From DASRDS01 sp035570055 (GTDB taxonomy: Bacteria > Gemmatimonadota > Gemmatimonadetes > Gemmatimonadales > Gemmatimonadaceae): 64,000 nucleotides of DNA. Under the pieces are notes generated by a model. The model searched no databases, was not told the DNA's origin, and worked only from the letters and a program-made list of their open reading frames with translations. The stretch lies in contig DATMLM010000069.1 in assembly GCA_035570055.1 (NCBI GenBank), positions 120,426-184,425 of the forward strand, in the 5' to 3' direction. The position numbers were made by a program, and so were the translations under genes. Below, one piece after another: positions 42,700 to 51,482 of this stretch (positions are counted from its first letter, which is position 1; every line of letters begins with the position of its first letter).

Positions 42700-42778
42700 G
42701 ACTCCCTACGCCGGTATCAACCGGATCAGGTTCGACGGTGTGATCTCAGCCGGCGCGAATCGCCGGCACCCGTGTCGT
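42700..42778 (-). promoter_or_regulatory. TPP riboswitch (THI box) controlling thiC
   Basis: Read on the minus strand, the conserved elements come in order: GGGTGC, GGCTGAGA, GAACCTGATC and GGTTGATACCGGCGTAGGGA. They match the TPP aptamer. The 3' strand ends in AGGGAG just 7 bases before the thiC ATG at 42696, so the ribosome binding site lies within the aptamer's closing region. TPP binding should therefore block translation start. No separate terminator hairpin is seen between aptamer and start. Confidence 0.93.
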
Positions 42779-42793
42779 AAGAGCAAGGTAATC

Positions 42794-42949
42794 TGGGGGG
42801 TCCGGGGGGCGTAGTTGGGGTTTGGCTCTTCGGAAGACGCCTGCGGCGTCATTGGTTGCTCGCCGAGCCGCCTGCGGCGGGTTGCCCCCCGGAGGCGAAC
42901 CGACCAGTCGAGCAGCGCGCAGCGCTGCATCGACGCGCCGCGGAGCGGC
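42794..42949 (-). repeat. Dispersed two-hairpin repeat, copy 2
   Basis: The reverse complement of this 156-base stretch matches copy 1 (27328-27424) at both ends but carries a longer middle. Hairpin 1 is conserved with a TGC loop in place of TAGC. Hairpin 2 pairs TCCGGGGGG (42801-42809) with CCCCCCGGA (42885-42893) around a 75-base insert that contains its own CCGCCTGCGGCGG palindrome. It lies just after the lipoprotein stop and 15 bases before the thiC riboswitch, so any thiC promoter must overlap it. Confidence 0.8.
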
Positions 42950-42956
42950 GACTAAG

Positions 42957-44096
42957 CTAGCGCGACTCCCAGGCGAACCCGCCGGCGAGGCGCACGAGGC
43001 GGTTCTTGTCGGTGAGCTTCAAGATTGTGATCCCGCCGGCCGCTTCGGCAAACCCCCGGGTCGCCAGATCGTCGAGGCCGTCGCCGTCGGCGTCGAGCGC
43101 CATCAGGAGGTCGTGGCCCTTGAACCGGAGATCGCTCACGCGGAGCGTGGTGACCGCGCCGAGCGTGTCGATCAGCACGACGCGCTCGCGGATCCACTCG
43201 TTGTTGCCCGCACGCAGATCGACCGCGAGCGCGATCCGGCGGGCGCCGCCGAAGCAACCGACGATCGTCGACCACTGCGGCTTCTCGGTCTTGACGAGGC
43301 GCTGGTAGGGCGGCGGCGGAAGCGAGTCGAGCCACAGGATCAGGGAGTCGCGAACCGCCAGCACGCGAGAGCGAAGCGAGTCCGGCACGTCCCCGCGGCG
43401 GCACGTGTCGGCCGGGGCCTTGGCCGAGTCGGGATGACCGCCCGTGACCGTGTCGGCCCGCGCGGCCGAATCGGCGCGCCGCAGCGAATCCGCGCGCGTC
43501 GAGTCCATGCGTTCGGCTGACGCGACGAACAGGGGTGCCGCGCGGCCGATCGAGTCGATCTCGTGTGGGGCCGTGAGCGTCGCGACCACCCGGCCATTCC
43601 AGACATCGAATCCCTTGACCGTGACGTCCGACGTGCCGGACGACGTGAACAACCGGAAATGGGTGCCGATGGGCACCGGAGAAAGCTTCCGCACGGCCTC
43701 CAGGTAGGCCGTGTGCCGGTGCGGCTTCGTCTTCACGTCGGCGTCGACCCGGCCCAAGTCGAGCAGCACGCGTTTGGCGCGGGAGGCGACGATGAACCAA
43801 GTCTGCGTCGCCGGGACGAAGACCATGTACTGCGCGATCGAATCGGCCAGCGGCGATAACGGCGGCGGCGGCGGCGCCGGCGCCTCTTTTCGGACGGCCG
43901 TCGTATCCGTCGGGCCCGCCGCGCTGGAATCGCCGCTCGACGTCGTGTCCTCGGCGTGGCTCAACGTCGAGTCGACGGCTACGGAATCGACGGCAGCCTT
44001 CGCCGGGCGGGCAGAATGCCTGCATCCAGGAACGGCAATGCCTGCGACCAACGCGAGGAGCGCGGTTGCGACCTGAGACCGGATCCGATCGTCCAT
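42957..44096 (-). CDS. Hypothetical lipoprotein with VCBS/FG-GAP-like motif
   Basis: 379 residues from ATG 44096; the signal ends in the lipobox AVPGC (Cys near 25). A Ser/Thr/Asp/Pro-rich region follows, then strands typical of secreted beta proteins. Near the C-terminus ALDADGDGLDDLATRG is a calcium-type DxDxDG repeat like FG-GAP/VCBS units. A long DSxRADSxARAD-type helix near the middle may be coiled. Only 5 bases separate its start from the FHA gene start on the other strand. Function unknown; surface location is inferred. Confidence 0.65.
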   Translation of the reverse strand: MDDRIRSQVATALLALVAGIAVPGCRHSARPAKAAVDSVAVDSTLSHAEDTTSSGDSSAAGPTDTTAVRKEAPAPPPPPLSPLADSIAQYMVFVPATQTWFIVASRAKRVLLDLGRVDADVKTKPHRHTAYLEAVRKLSPVPIGTHFRLFTSSGTSDVTVKGFDVWNGRVVATLTAPHEIDSIGRAAPLFVASAERMDSTRADSLRRADSAARADTVTGGHPDSAKAPADTCRRGDVPDSLRSRVLAVRDSLILWLDSLPPPPYQRLVKTEKPQWSTIVGCFGGARRIALAVDLRAGNNEWIRERVVLIDTLGAVTTLRVSDLRFKGHDLLMALDADGDGLDDLATRGFAEAAGGITILKLTDKNRLVRLAGGFAWESR

Positions 44097-44101
44097 TAGT
44101 C

Positions 44102-44623
44102 GTGAATAATACGTATTCGGCGGCGTTTCTCGTCTCGGATCGTACTGGTCATGCGTATCCGATCGGCTCCACGCCACTGGCGATTGGACGCGACTCGGTC
44201 AGCCATGTCGTCGTGGACGACCCATCGGTCTCCCGGTTTCACGCGGAAGTTCGCGTGGACGATCGCGGGCGCAAGCCGGTGTACCTGTTTCGCTCGATGG
44301 GCGCGGCCGGGTCGAATATCAATGGCGAGCGGGTGAAGGCCGAGCAGAAGTTGGCCGAGGGCGACGTTGTCACGATCGGATCGATCGAGCTGCGCTTCAC
44401 ACAGGAGCCGCTCCCGGCGGGCGTCACGATTGTCCAACGAAGCGACGCTCCCGCGGATAGCGGGGCCCTCAAGCAAACGATGGTCGTCCGGTCAGTCGAG
44501 CCGCCCACCGAGGGCCCGGTCCTCGCATCGGGAGCTCGCCGGCGCTTCGCGCTCGTCGTAGCAGGAAGCGCGGCAGCAGTCGCCGCCGCCTGCGCCGTCA
44601 TCCTGCTGACGAAGTGTCGCTAG
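44102..44623 (+). CDS. FHA domain protein with C-terminal membrane anchor
   Basis: 173 residues from GTG 44102 (TTG at 44066 is a weaker alternative). The FHA domain at about 8-100 has the phosphothreonine-binding pattern LAIGRDSVSHVVV, SVSRFHAEV and the glycine-asparagine turn SNINGERV. A hydrophobic helix (ALVVAGSAAAVAAACAVILL) near the end suggests tail anchoring with the FHA domain in the cytoplasm. No Ser/Thr kinase is in the window. It converges on a second FHA gene, touching it by 4 bases. Confidence 0.85.
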   Translation: MNNTYSAAFLVSDRTGHAYPIGSTPLAIGRDSVSHVVVDDPSVSRFHAEVRVDDRGRKPVYLFRSMGAAGSNINGERVKAEQKLAEGDVVTIGSIELRFTQEPLPAGVTIVQRSDAPADSGALKQTMVVRSVEPPTEGPVLASGARRRFALVVAGSAAAVAAACAVILLTKCR

Positions 44624-45483
44624 CGGGTCGCCGCCGCGGCGGTCGCGGCAGCGGCGTGTCGATGGCGTAGCGCCGCACTCGACCGACGGGCGCTGAAGGC
44701 GAGCCAAAACAACGAGAACGCGACGGCGACGATCGTCAGGGTCACGGCGAGCCCGCGCGTAATCTTTTTCCTGAGCGTGCGATCCTGAAAATCGCGCGCC
44801 TCGATGGCGCCCATGAACATCGTCTGCGCACTGGCCCCGCGTGGGATGTTGCCGGCGGCGACGTCGCGACGAGGTTCTACGGAGACGGCAGTCGACGGCC
44901 CGATATCCGTCGTGAACCGAAACGTCGAGTCCGCGATCGAGATGTCGTCCCCTTCGCGGAGCGTCGCCTGGCGGCTCACGCGGACGCCGTTGACGGAGAC
45001 CACGGACACCCCGTGCGGCCGCACGATGAACGCGTCGCCCTCTTTCACGATCTCGGCGTGCGTCCGCGAGACGTCGACGTCCTTCATGACGATCGTCGAT
45101 GACGGATCGCGGCCGATCGTCGTGTGCTCCGTGACGAGATACACCCGGTTGCGGCGCCGGTCCTTGAGATAGGGCCCGCCCTTGGCGGCGCCGAGCCCGG
45201 TGCGGCGATACGTGAACTCGGCCGTGCCGAGTCGCACGACATCATCGAACTCGAGCGTGGCCCGGCCCCCGCTGACCTCGGCGCCGTTCACGACGATCAC
45301 GGCGCTCGGGGAGCCGCGCTCGATGAGGGCCCGGCCGCCCCAGCCGGTCTCCTGGGACACGATCGCGTGTCGGGGCTCCAAACCGTGCCCTAAGACACGC
45401 CACCCCGCCTCGGGAGCGCTCCCGATGGTCAGAACGCCAGGGCCAAGCTGGCGTACAGTCGCTCCAAAAGCGAGGTAGGTCAT
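44620..45483 (-). CDS. Protein with two FHA domains and C-terminal membrane anchor
   Basis: 287 residues. Domain 2 (about 110-200) is canonical: TTIGRDPSSTIVM, VDVSRTHAEIV, VNGVRV. Domain 1 (about 1-95) has the fold pattern but lacks the key arginine and serine (TIGSAPEAG, LEPRHAIV), so it may not bind phosphothreonine. A C-terminal membrane helix (GLAVTLTIVAVAFSLFWLAF) is followed by an Ala/His/Arg-rich tail. Together with the neighbouring FHA protein it may assemble a phospho-dependent membrane complex; that is inferred. Confidence 0.85.
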   Translation of the reverse strand: MTYLAFGATVRQLGPGVLTIGSAPEAGWRVLGHGLEPRHAIVSQETGWGGRALIERGSPSAVIVVNGAEVSGGRATLEFDDVVRLGTAEFTYRRTGLGAAKGGPYLKDRRRNRVYLVTEHTTIGRDPSSTIVMKDVDVSRTHAEIVKEGDAFIVRPHGVSVVSVNGVRVSRQATLREGDDISIADSTFRFTTDIGPSTAVSVEPRRDVAAGNIPRGASAQTMFMGAIEARDFQDRTLRKKITRGLAVTLTIVAVAFSLFWLAFSARRSSAALRHRHAAAATAAAATR

Positions 45484-45570
45484 ACTCTAGATACGACGAG
45501 CAAGGCACCTAACTGCGACATAGCTCCGTAACTGCAGTATTTTCAATTAGATAGACTCGGTTTGCTTAAA

Positions 45571-45599
45571 TTGACAATGCCGACAAAGTTACTTAGGAT
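45571..45599 (+). promoter_or_regulatory. Strong sigma-70-type promoter of the suf operon
   Basis: TTGACA (45571-45576) and TAGGAT (45594-45599) with a 17-base spacer, the best -35/-10 pair in the window, lie 33 bases upstream of the sufB ATG. The AT-rich gap 45484-45632 holds no gene and no clear IscR or SufR operator. Confidence 0.65.
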
Positions 45600-45632
45600 T
45601 CGATATAAGTCACTGTGGAGAAAAGAGAAGTC

Positions 45633-47069
45633 ATGGGTTCGTCGATCGAGACTCTGGTCAACCGCGAATACCAGTACGGATTCGTAACCGATATCGAACA
45701 GGATACGATCCCACGCGGGCTCAGCGAGGACGTCGTCCGGCTGATTTCGGCAAAGAAACAGGAGCCGGAATTCCTCCTGAACTGGCGTCTCAAAGCCTAC
45801 AAGCGTTGGCTCACGATGCGCGAACCGCATTGGGCCAATGTCACCTATCCGCCCATCGATTACCAGAACGTCAGCTATTACTCGGCCCCAAGGGCCGTCA
45901 AACCGCTGGGAAGCTTGGATGAAGTGGACCCCGAGCTTCGCCGGACGTATGAGCGGCTCGGCATCTCGCTCACCGAGCAGAAGCGCCTCTCGGGTGTGGC
46001 CGTCGACGCCATCTTCGACAGCGTCTCGGTCGGCACGACGATGCGCAAAGAATTGGGCGAGCTCGGCATCATCTTCTGCTCGTTCGGCGAGGCCGTTCGC
46101 GAGCATCCAGAGCTCGTCGAGAAGTATTTGGGCTCGGTCGTCCCATACTCCGACAACTTCTTTGCTTCGCTCAACTCGGCCGTGTTCAGCGACGGCTCGT
46201 TCTGTTATGTGCCGCCCGGCGTTCGTTGCCCGATGGAATTGTCCACGTACTTCCGCATCAATGCGGCGGGTACGGGACAGTTTGAACGAACACTCATCAT
46301 CGCCGACGAAGGCGCGTACGTGAGTTACTTGGAGGGATGCACCGCACCCCGGCGCGACGAGAATCAGCTCCACGCAGCCGTTGTCGAGTTGGTCGCGCTG
46401 GATAATGCGACGGTCAAGTACTCGACCGTGCAGAACTGGTATGCGGGCGACACCGAGGGCAAGGGTGGCATTTATAACTTCGTCACCAAGCGCGGTGCCG
46501 CGCGTGGCGTGAATTCCAAGATTTCGTGGACGCAGGTCGAGACCGGATCCGCCATTACGTGGAAGTATCCCAGCGTGATTCTCCAGGGGGATAACTCGAC
46601 GGGTGAGTTTTATTCCGTGGCCGTTGTCAACAATCACCAGCAGGCGGACACGGGCACCAAGATGATCCACATGGGCCGGAATACGAAGAGCACCATCGTC
46701 TCCAAGGGGATCTCGGCTGGCCAGGGGAACAACAGCTATCGTGGCAAGGTGCAGGTCCTCAAGAAGGCCGACAACGCCCGCAATTACACACAGTGCGACT
46801 CGATGCTCGTCGGAAACCGGTGCGGCGCGCACACGTTCCCGTACATCGAAGTCGCGAACAGTACGGCGACGCTGGAGCATGAGGCATCGACCTCGAAGAT
46901 CGGCGAGGATCAGATCTTCTACTGCAAGCAGCGGGGGCTCACCGCTGAAGATGCCGTCTCCATGATCGTCAGTGGTTTTTGTAAAGACGTGTTTCAGCAA
47001 TTGCCGATGGAGTTCGCGCTCGAAGCGCAGCAGCTCCTTGGCATCACACTCGAAGGGAGCGTAGGGTAA
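45633..47069 (+). CDS. sufB: Fe-S cluster assembly protein SufB
   Basis: SufB is the scaffold core of the SufBCD complex. The 478-residue protein shows the family stretches EQDTIPRGLSEDVVRLIS, SVGTTMRKELGELGIIFCS, FCYVPPGVRCPMELSTYFRIN, EGCTAPRRDENQLHAA and the conserved KGISAGQGNNSYRGKV and AHTFPYIEV, with a conserved cysteine in NYTQCDSMLVG. I chose ATG 45633, which has an AAGAGAAG ribosome binding site. It opens a nine-gene plus-strand run; sufC follows two bases after its stop. Confidence 0.96.
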   Translation: MGSSIETLVNREYQYGFVTDIEQDTIPRGLSEDVVRLISAKKQEPEFLLNWRLKAYKRWLTMREPHWANVTYPPIDYQNVSYYSAPRAVKPLGSLDEVDPELRRTYERLGISLTEQKRLSGVAVDAIFDSVSVGTTMRKELGELGIIFCSFGEAVREHPELVEKYLGSVVPYSDNFFASLNSAVFSDGSFCYVPPGVRCPMELSTYFRINAAGTGQFERTLIIADEGAYVSYLEGCTAPRRDENQLHAAVVELVALDNATVKYSTVQNWYAGDTEGKGGIYNFVTKRGAARGVNSKISWTQVETGSAITWKYPSVILQGDNSTGEFYSVAVVNNHQQADTGTKMIHMGRNTKSTIVSKGISAGQGNNSYRGKVQVLKKADNARNYTQCDSMLVGNRCGAHTFPYIEVANSTATLEHEASTSKIGEDQIFYCKQRGLTAEDAVSMIVSGFCKDVFQQLPMEFALEAQQLLGITLEGSVG

Positions 47070-47071
47070 TC

Positions 47072-47808
<737 letters not shown>

Positions 47809-47812
<4 letters not shown>

Positions 47813-49101
47813 GCTTTGCCGAGCAGTTCCGCGACAGTGGTCCCGCGTGGCTCACCGGCGCACGGCGTGCGGCGATGGATCACTTCATCGCGACCGGCTT
47901 CCCGACCAAGAAGAACGAGGACTGGCACTTCACGAGCCCGGCGGCCATCGCCGAGGTCGATTGGTTGCCGTTACGAGACGCGAGCGGCCAGGTCCAGCCC
48001 GATGATTTGGCGCAATTCACACTAGGACTCGACGCTCCGCGTCTCGTCTTTGTGAACGGCCGGTATGCGTCCGGTCTGTCGTCGCTGAGTGGTCTCCCGG
48101 CGCGCGTGCGTGTGCTCGATCTCGCTGGGCACTGGAACGACGCAGCGGCCGAGAACTGGTTGACGAAGATCGCCACGCCAACGCGGGATGCGTTCACGGC
48201 ATTGAACACCGCGTTCGCCGTCGACGGGGCGATCGTGCACGTGCCGGCGGACACGGTGGTCGAAATGCCGATTCATCTGCTCTATGTGACCGACTCCGAG
48301 GCGGCGAAGGGTGCCACGCATCCCCGCACGCTGATTGTCGCCGACCGCCATTCGGTGGTGACCGTCATCGAGAGCTACGTCACTCTTGGTGACGCCACGT
48401 ATTTCACCAACGCGGTGACCGAGATCGAGGTCGCCGACGGCGCCAAGGTCGATCACTATCGCATCGAGCGCGAGAGCGAACGGGCGTATCACGTCGGGAC
48501 GACCGAGGTGAGGCAAGGGCGGGATTCCCGGTATCACTCATTCTCGTTCGCCACGGGCGGCGCTCTCGCCCGCGTCAACCTGTATACCGTGCTCGGTGGA
48601 GAGGGCGGAGAGACCCTGATGCACGGGCTCTATATGCTCGACGGCACGCAGCACATCGACCACCAGACGCGCATCGAGCACGCGGCGCCGCATTGCGCGA
48701 GCCGCGAGGTATACAAGGGCATCATGGACGATGCGTCCCATGGCGTGTTCAATGGGAAGGTCTACGTGCAGCCCGAGGCGCAGAAGACAGACGGCAAGCA
48801 GACGAACAACAACGTGCTGCTGTCCGAGACCGCACAGGCCGACACCAAGCCGCAGCTCGAGATCTTCGCCGACGACGTGAAATGCACGCACGGCGCGACC
48901 GTGGGCCGGCTGGATGAGGTCGCGCTCTTTTATCTGAGAAGTCGCGGCATCGACCTGGAGCAGGCGCGCACGTTGCTCACGTACGCGTTCGCGGCCGACG
49001 TGTTGGAGCGGATCGACCAGCCCGACGTCCGGAAGGCGCTCGAGGCGCTCACGCTGGAGCGGTTCGTCGGAGGCGGCGCCGAGCTGGTCGCCGCGGCATA
49101 A
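47809..49101 (+). CDS. sufD: Fe-S cluster assembly protein SufD
   Basis: SufD pairs with SufB in the scaffold complex and helps iron entry. The 430-residue protein has the family fold: TKKNEDWHFTSPAAIAEVDW, VNGRYASGLS, then the beta-helix core and the C-terminal GIMDDASHGVFNGKVYVQPEAQKTDGKQTNNNVLLSE and VKCTHGATVGRLDEVALFYLRSRGID. It lacks the full cysteine set of SufB, as expected. sufU follows after four bases. Confidence 0.95.
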
Positions 49102-49105
49102 GGTC

Positions 49106-49540
49106 ATGCCGGACCTCCGCGAGCTGTACCAGAGCGTGATCCTCGATCACAGCAAGTCGCCGCGCAACTTCGGCGAGCTGACTGGTGCGGACGCGCAGGC
49201 GACCGGCAACAATCCGATGTGCGGCGATGCCGTCACCGTGTGGGTGCGCATGGATGGCGATCGCATCGCGGACGTGCACTTCGCGACACCGCCCGGCACC
49301 GGGTGCGCGATCTCCAAGGCTTCCGCCTCGCTTATGACGACCGCGGTCGCGGGAAAAACTCGCGCCGAGGCCGACGCGATCTTCGACTCGTTTCACCGGC
49401 TCGTCACCGGCGATGCATCAGAGGGCGAACGCCTGGGGCGACTCGCCGCGTTCGGTGGCGTCGCGCAGTTTCCCGTACGGGTCAAGTGCGCCACGCTCGC
49501 CTGGCATGCGCTGAGGGCGGCGCTGGAGCAAGTCGCGTGA
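49106..49540 (+). CDS. sufU: SUF sulfur-relay scaffold SufU
   Basis: 144 residues. The zinc/sulfur site residues of Bacillus-type SufU are present at the expected places: NPMCGDAV (C39, D41), TGCAISKASASL (C67) and VRVKCATLAWHAL (C128). SufU accepts sulfur from SufS by zinc-ligand swapping. The characteristic 18-21 residue insertion between C67 and C128 is visible. Its stop overlaps the Rieske gene (GTGA). Confidence 0.93.
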   Translation: MPDLRELYQSVILDHSKSPRNFGELTGADAQATGNNPMCGDAVTVWVRMDGDRIADVHFATPPGTGCAISKASASLMTTAVAGKTRAEADAIFDSFHRLVTGDASEGERLGRLAAFGGVAQFPVRVKCATLAWHALRAALEQVA

Positions 49541-49863
49541 CCGATCACGGTTTTGTCGCGGTGGCACGGACGGACGAGATCCCCGAGGGTGAGCTTGTCG
49601 CGGTGGACGCGCCGGACGGCGAGCCGGTATGTCTCGTGAACCTGGGCGGTGTGATCTATGCGCTGCACGATCGCTGCCCGCACCAGGAGTTCCCGATCTC
49701 GGCCGGCGCAGTCATGGGCGACGGCACGATCGAGTGCCCATTGCATGGCGCGCGGTTCGAAATTGCCTCCGGGCGCGTGCGCTTGGGGCCAGCCGTTGAC
49801 GACATCGCGAGCTACGCCGTGCGCGTGGAGCGCGATACGATCCTGCTGGGACCCAAAGCATGA
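49537..49863 (+). CDS. Rieske 2Fe-2S ferredoxin-like protein
   Basis: 108 residues from GTG 49537. The Rieske motifs are HDRCPHQEF (C47, H49) and ECPLHGARFE (C67, H70), so it should hold a 2Fe-2S cluster and act as an electron carrier, similar to non-haem dioxygenase ferredoxins and NirD. It sits between sufU and sufS with 4-base overlaps at both sides. It may provide electrons for cluster formation or be a dedicated client; neither is shown by the sequence alone. Confidence 0.93.
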   Translation: MTDHGFVAVARTDEIPEGELVAVDAPDGEPVCLVNLGGVIYALHDRCPHQEFPISAGAVMGDGTIECPLHGARFEIASGRVRLGPAVDDIASYAVRVERDTILLGPKA

Positions 49864-51047
49864 ACAAGAGCGATTTCCCGCTGCTGGCGCGAGAGCCAGG
49901 GCTGCACTATCTCGACTCGGCCGCGACCTCGCAGAAACCGCGTGCGGTGCTCGATGCGGTTCGCGATGTGTACGAGACGGCATACGCAAATCCGCACCGC
50001 GGAGCATATGCGCTCTCGGTCGCGGCCACCGACCGGTACCACGCGGCCCGCGAGCGAGTGGCGCGGTTTCTGGGCGTGTCTGATCCTGCCTGTCTCATCT
50101 TCACGCGGGGCACGACCGAGTCGCTCAATCTGGTTGCCGCGACGGCAGATATACATCGTGGCGACGAGATCGTCGTCACGCGGCTCGAGCACCACGCCAA
50201 TTTCGTCCCATGGCAGCAACTCGCGCTCAAGACTGGCGCGACGTTCAAGATCGCCGAGATCACCGAGGATGGGCGGCTGGATCTCGATCACCTCCGCAGT
50301 CTCATCACGCCACGGACCAAGATCGTCGCGGTGACGCACGTCTCGAACGCTATCGGCTCGATTACGCCGCTCGCCGAGGTCGTGGGTATCGCAAAGGGTG
50401 CGATCATTGTCGTCGACGGCGCACAGAGTGCTCCACACATGCGCGTGGAGTTCGATCGCCTCGGCGTCGACTTCTACGCGTTCAGCGGGCACAAGATGCT
50501 CGGGCCGACGGGAATTGGCGGGCTGGTGGGGCGGCGGGAACGACTGGAGGCCATGCCGCCTTATCAGACCGGTGGCGACATGATCGAGTTCGTGGGTGAC
50601 GACCACACGACCTGGAATATTTTGCCGCACAAATTCGAGGCCGGCACGCCGAACCTCGGTGGGGCCGTCGGCTTGGCCGCGGCAGTTGAGTATCTCGACG
50701 CGATTGGCATGGACAACGTGCGGCGCCATGAACAAGAGTTGACCGCGGCGGCCAGCAAACGACTGACGGCGATCGAAGGGGTGCGGGTATTTGGACCGAC
50801 ACCGGCTGAGCGCAGTGGTGTGGTCAGTTTTACCGTGGCGGATATCCATCCCCACGACCTGGCGACCATTCTCGATCAGGACGGTGTCGCGATCCGTGCG
50901 GGCCATCACTGTGCGCAGCCGCTGATTCGGCGGCTCGGAGTGGGCGCGACGGCCCGGGCGTCGTTCTACGTGTATAACGATGAGAGCGACGTCGAGGCGC
51001 TGGTCACCGGCGTCAAACGGGCGCAGTCCCTCTTCGCCAATGTCTGA
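49860..51047 (+). CDS. sufS: Cysteine desulfurase SufS
   Basis: SufS removes sulfur from L-cysteine as a persulfide. The 395-residue PLP enzyme (class II desulfurase) shows YLDSAATSQKP, NPHRGAY, RGTTESLNLVA, the PLP lysine in FSGHKMLGPTGIG and the active cysteine in RAGHHCAQPL. The ATG shares ATGA with the Rieske stop, and its end overlaps the second SufU-like gene by 8 bases. Confidence 0.95.
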   Translation: MNKSDFPLLAREPGLHYLDSAATSQKPRAVLDAVRDVYETAYANPHRGAYALSVAATDRYHAARERVARFLGVSDPACLIFTRGTTESLNLVAATADIHRGDEIVVTRLEHHANFVPWQQLALKTGATFKIAEITEDGRLDLDHLRSLITPRTKIVAVTHVSNAIGSITPLAEVVGIAKGAIIVVDGAQSAPHMRVEFDRLGVDFYAFSGHKMLGPTGIGGLVGRRERLEAMPPYQTGGDMIEFVGDDHTTWNILPHKFEAGTPNLGGAVGLAAAVEYLDAIGMDNVRRHEQELTAAASKRLTAIEGVRVFGPTPAERSGVVSFTVADIHPHDLATILDQDGVAIRAGHHCAQPLIRRLGVGATARASFYVYNDESDVEALVTGVKRAQSLFANV

Positions 51048-51477
51048 CCTGTACCACGAAGCAATACTCGATCATTATCGGCGGCCGCACGGACGCGGGG
51101 CGCTCGCCGAGCCGGATGCGAGCGCCACAAAGGCCAATCCCCTGTGCGGCGAGACTATGCACGTCGATGTCGCCATCGAGGGCGATCTGATCCGAGACAT
51201 CCGATTCGAGTGCGACGCGTGCGCCATTGGCCGCGCCTCGGCGTCGATGATGACGGATCTCGTCCGCGGCCGCTCTGTCACCGAGATAACAGCATTCATC
51301 GCGAGATTACGGCGGTTCGTCACCAGTAAGCCGGGCGAGCCAGATGATTTAGAGCTGGGCCCACTTGTCGCGTTTGGGATTATTCGGCGTACTCCCGCTC
51401 GTGCGGCGTGCGCGCTCCTGCCATGGGAGACACTGGCCGAAGCGCTGGCGCAGACCCTATCGCTTGAGGTATCGTAG
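51040..51477 (+). CDS. Second SufU-like scaffold paralogue
   Basis: 145 residues from ATG 51040, overlapping the sufS end by 8 bases. It is clearly related to the SufU at 49106: NPLCGETM (C36), CAIGRASASM (C61) and RAACALLPWE (C124) line up with its zinc/sulfur residues. The aspartate after CG is replaced by glutamate (E38) and an extra cysteine (C58) precedes C61. The change suggests another role, for example a stable IscU-like scaffold or a different sulfur acceptor. Which paralogue works with SufS cannot be told by eye. Confidence 0.88.
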   Translation: MSDLYHEAILDHYRRPHGRGALAEPDASATKANPLCGETMHVDVAIEGDLIRDIRFECDACAIGRASASMMTDLVRGRSVTEITAFIARLRRFVTSKPGEPDDLELGPLVAFGIIRRTPARAACALLPWETLAEALAQTLSLEVS

Positions 51478-51482
51478 GTTTC

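Noticed and set aside
45543..47000. Antisense open frame of 485 codons over sufB
   Set aside because: SufB is unmistakable on the plus strand; the antisense product shows no motif and would begin inside the suf coding region.
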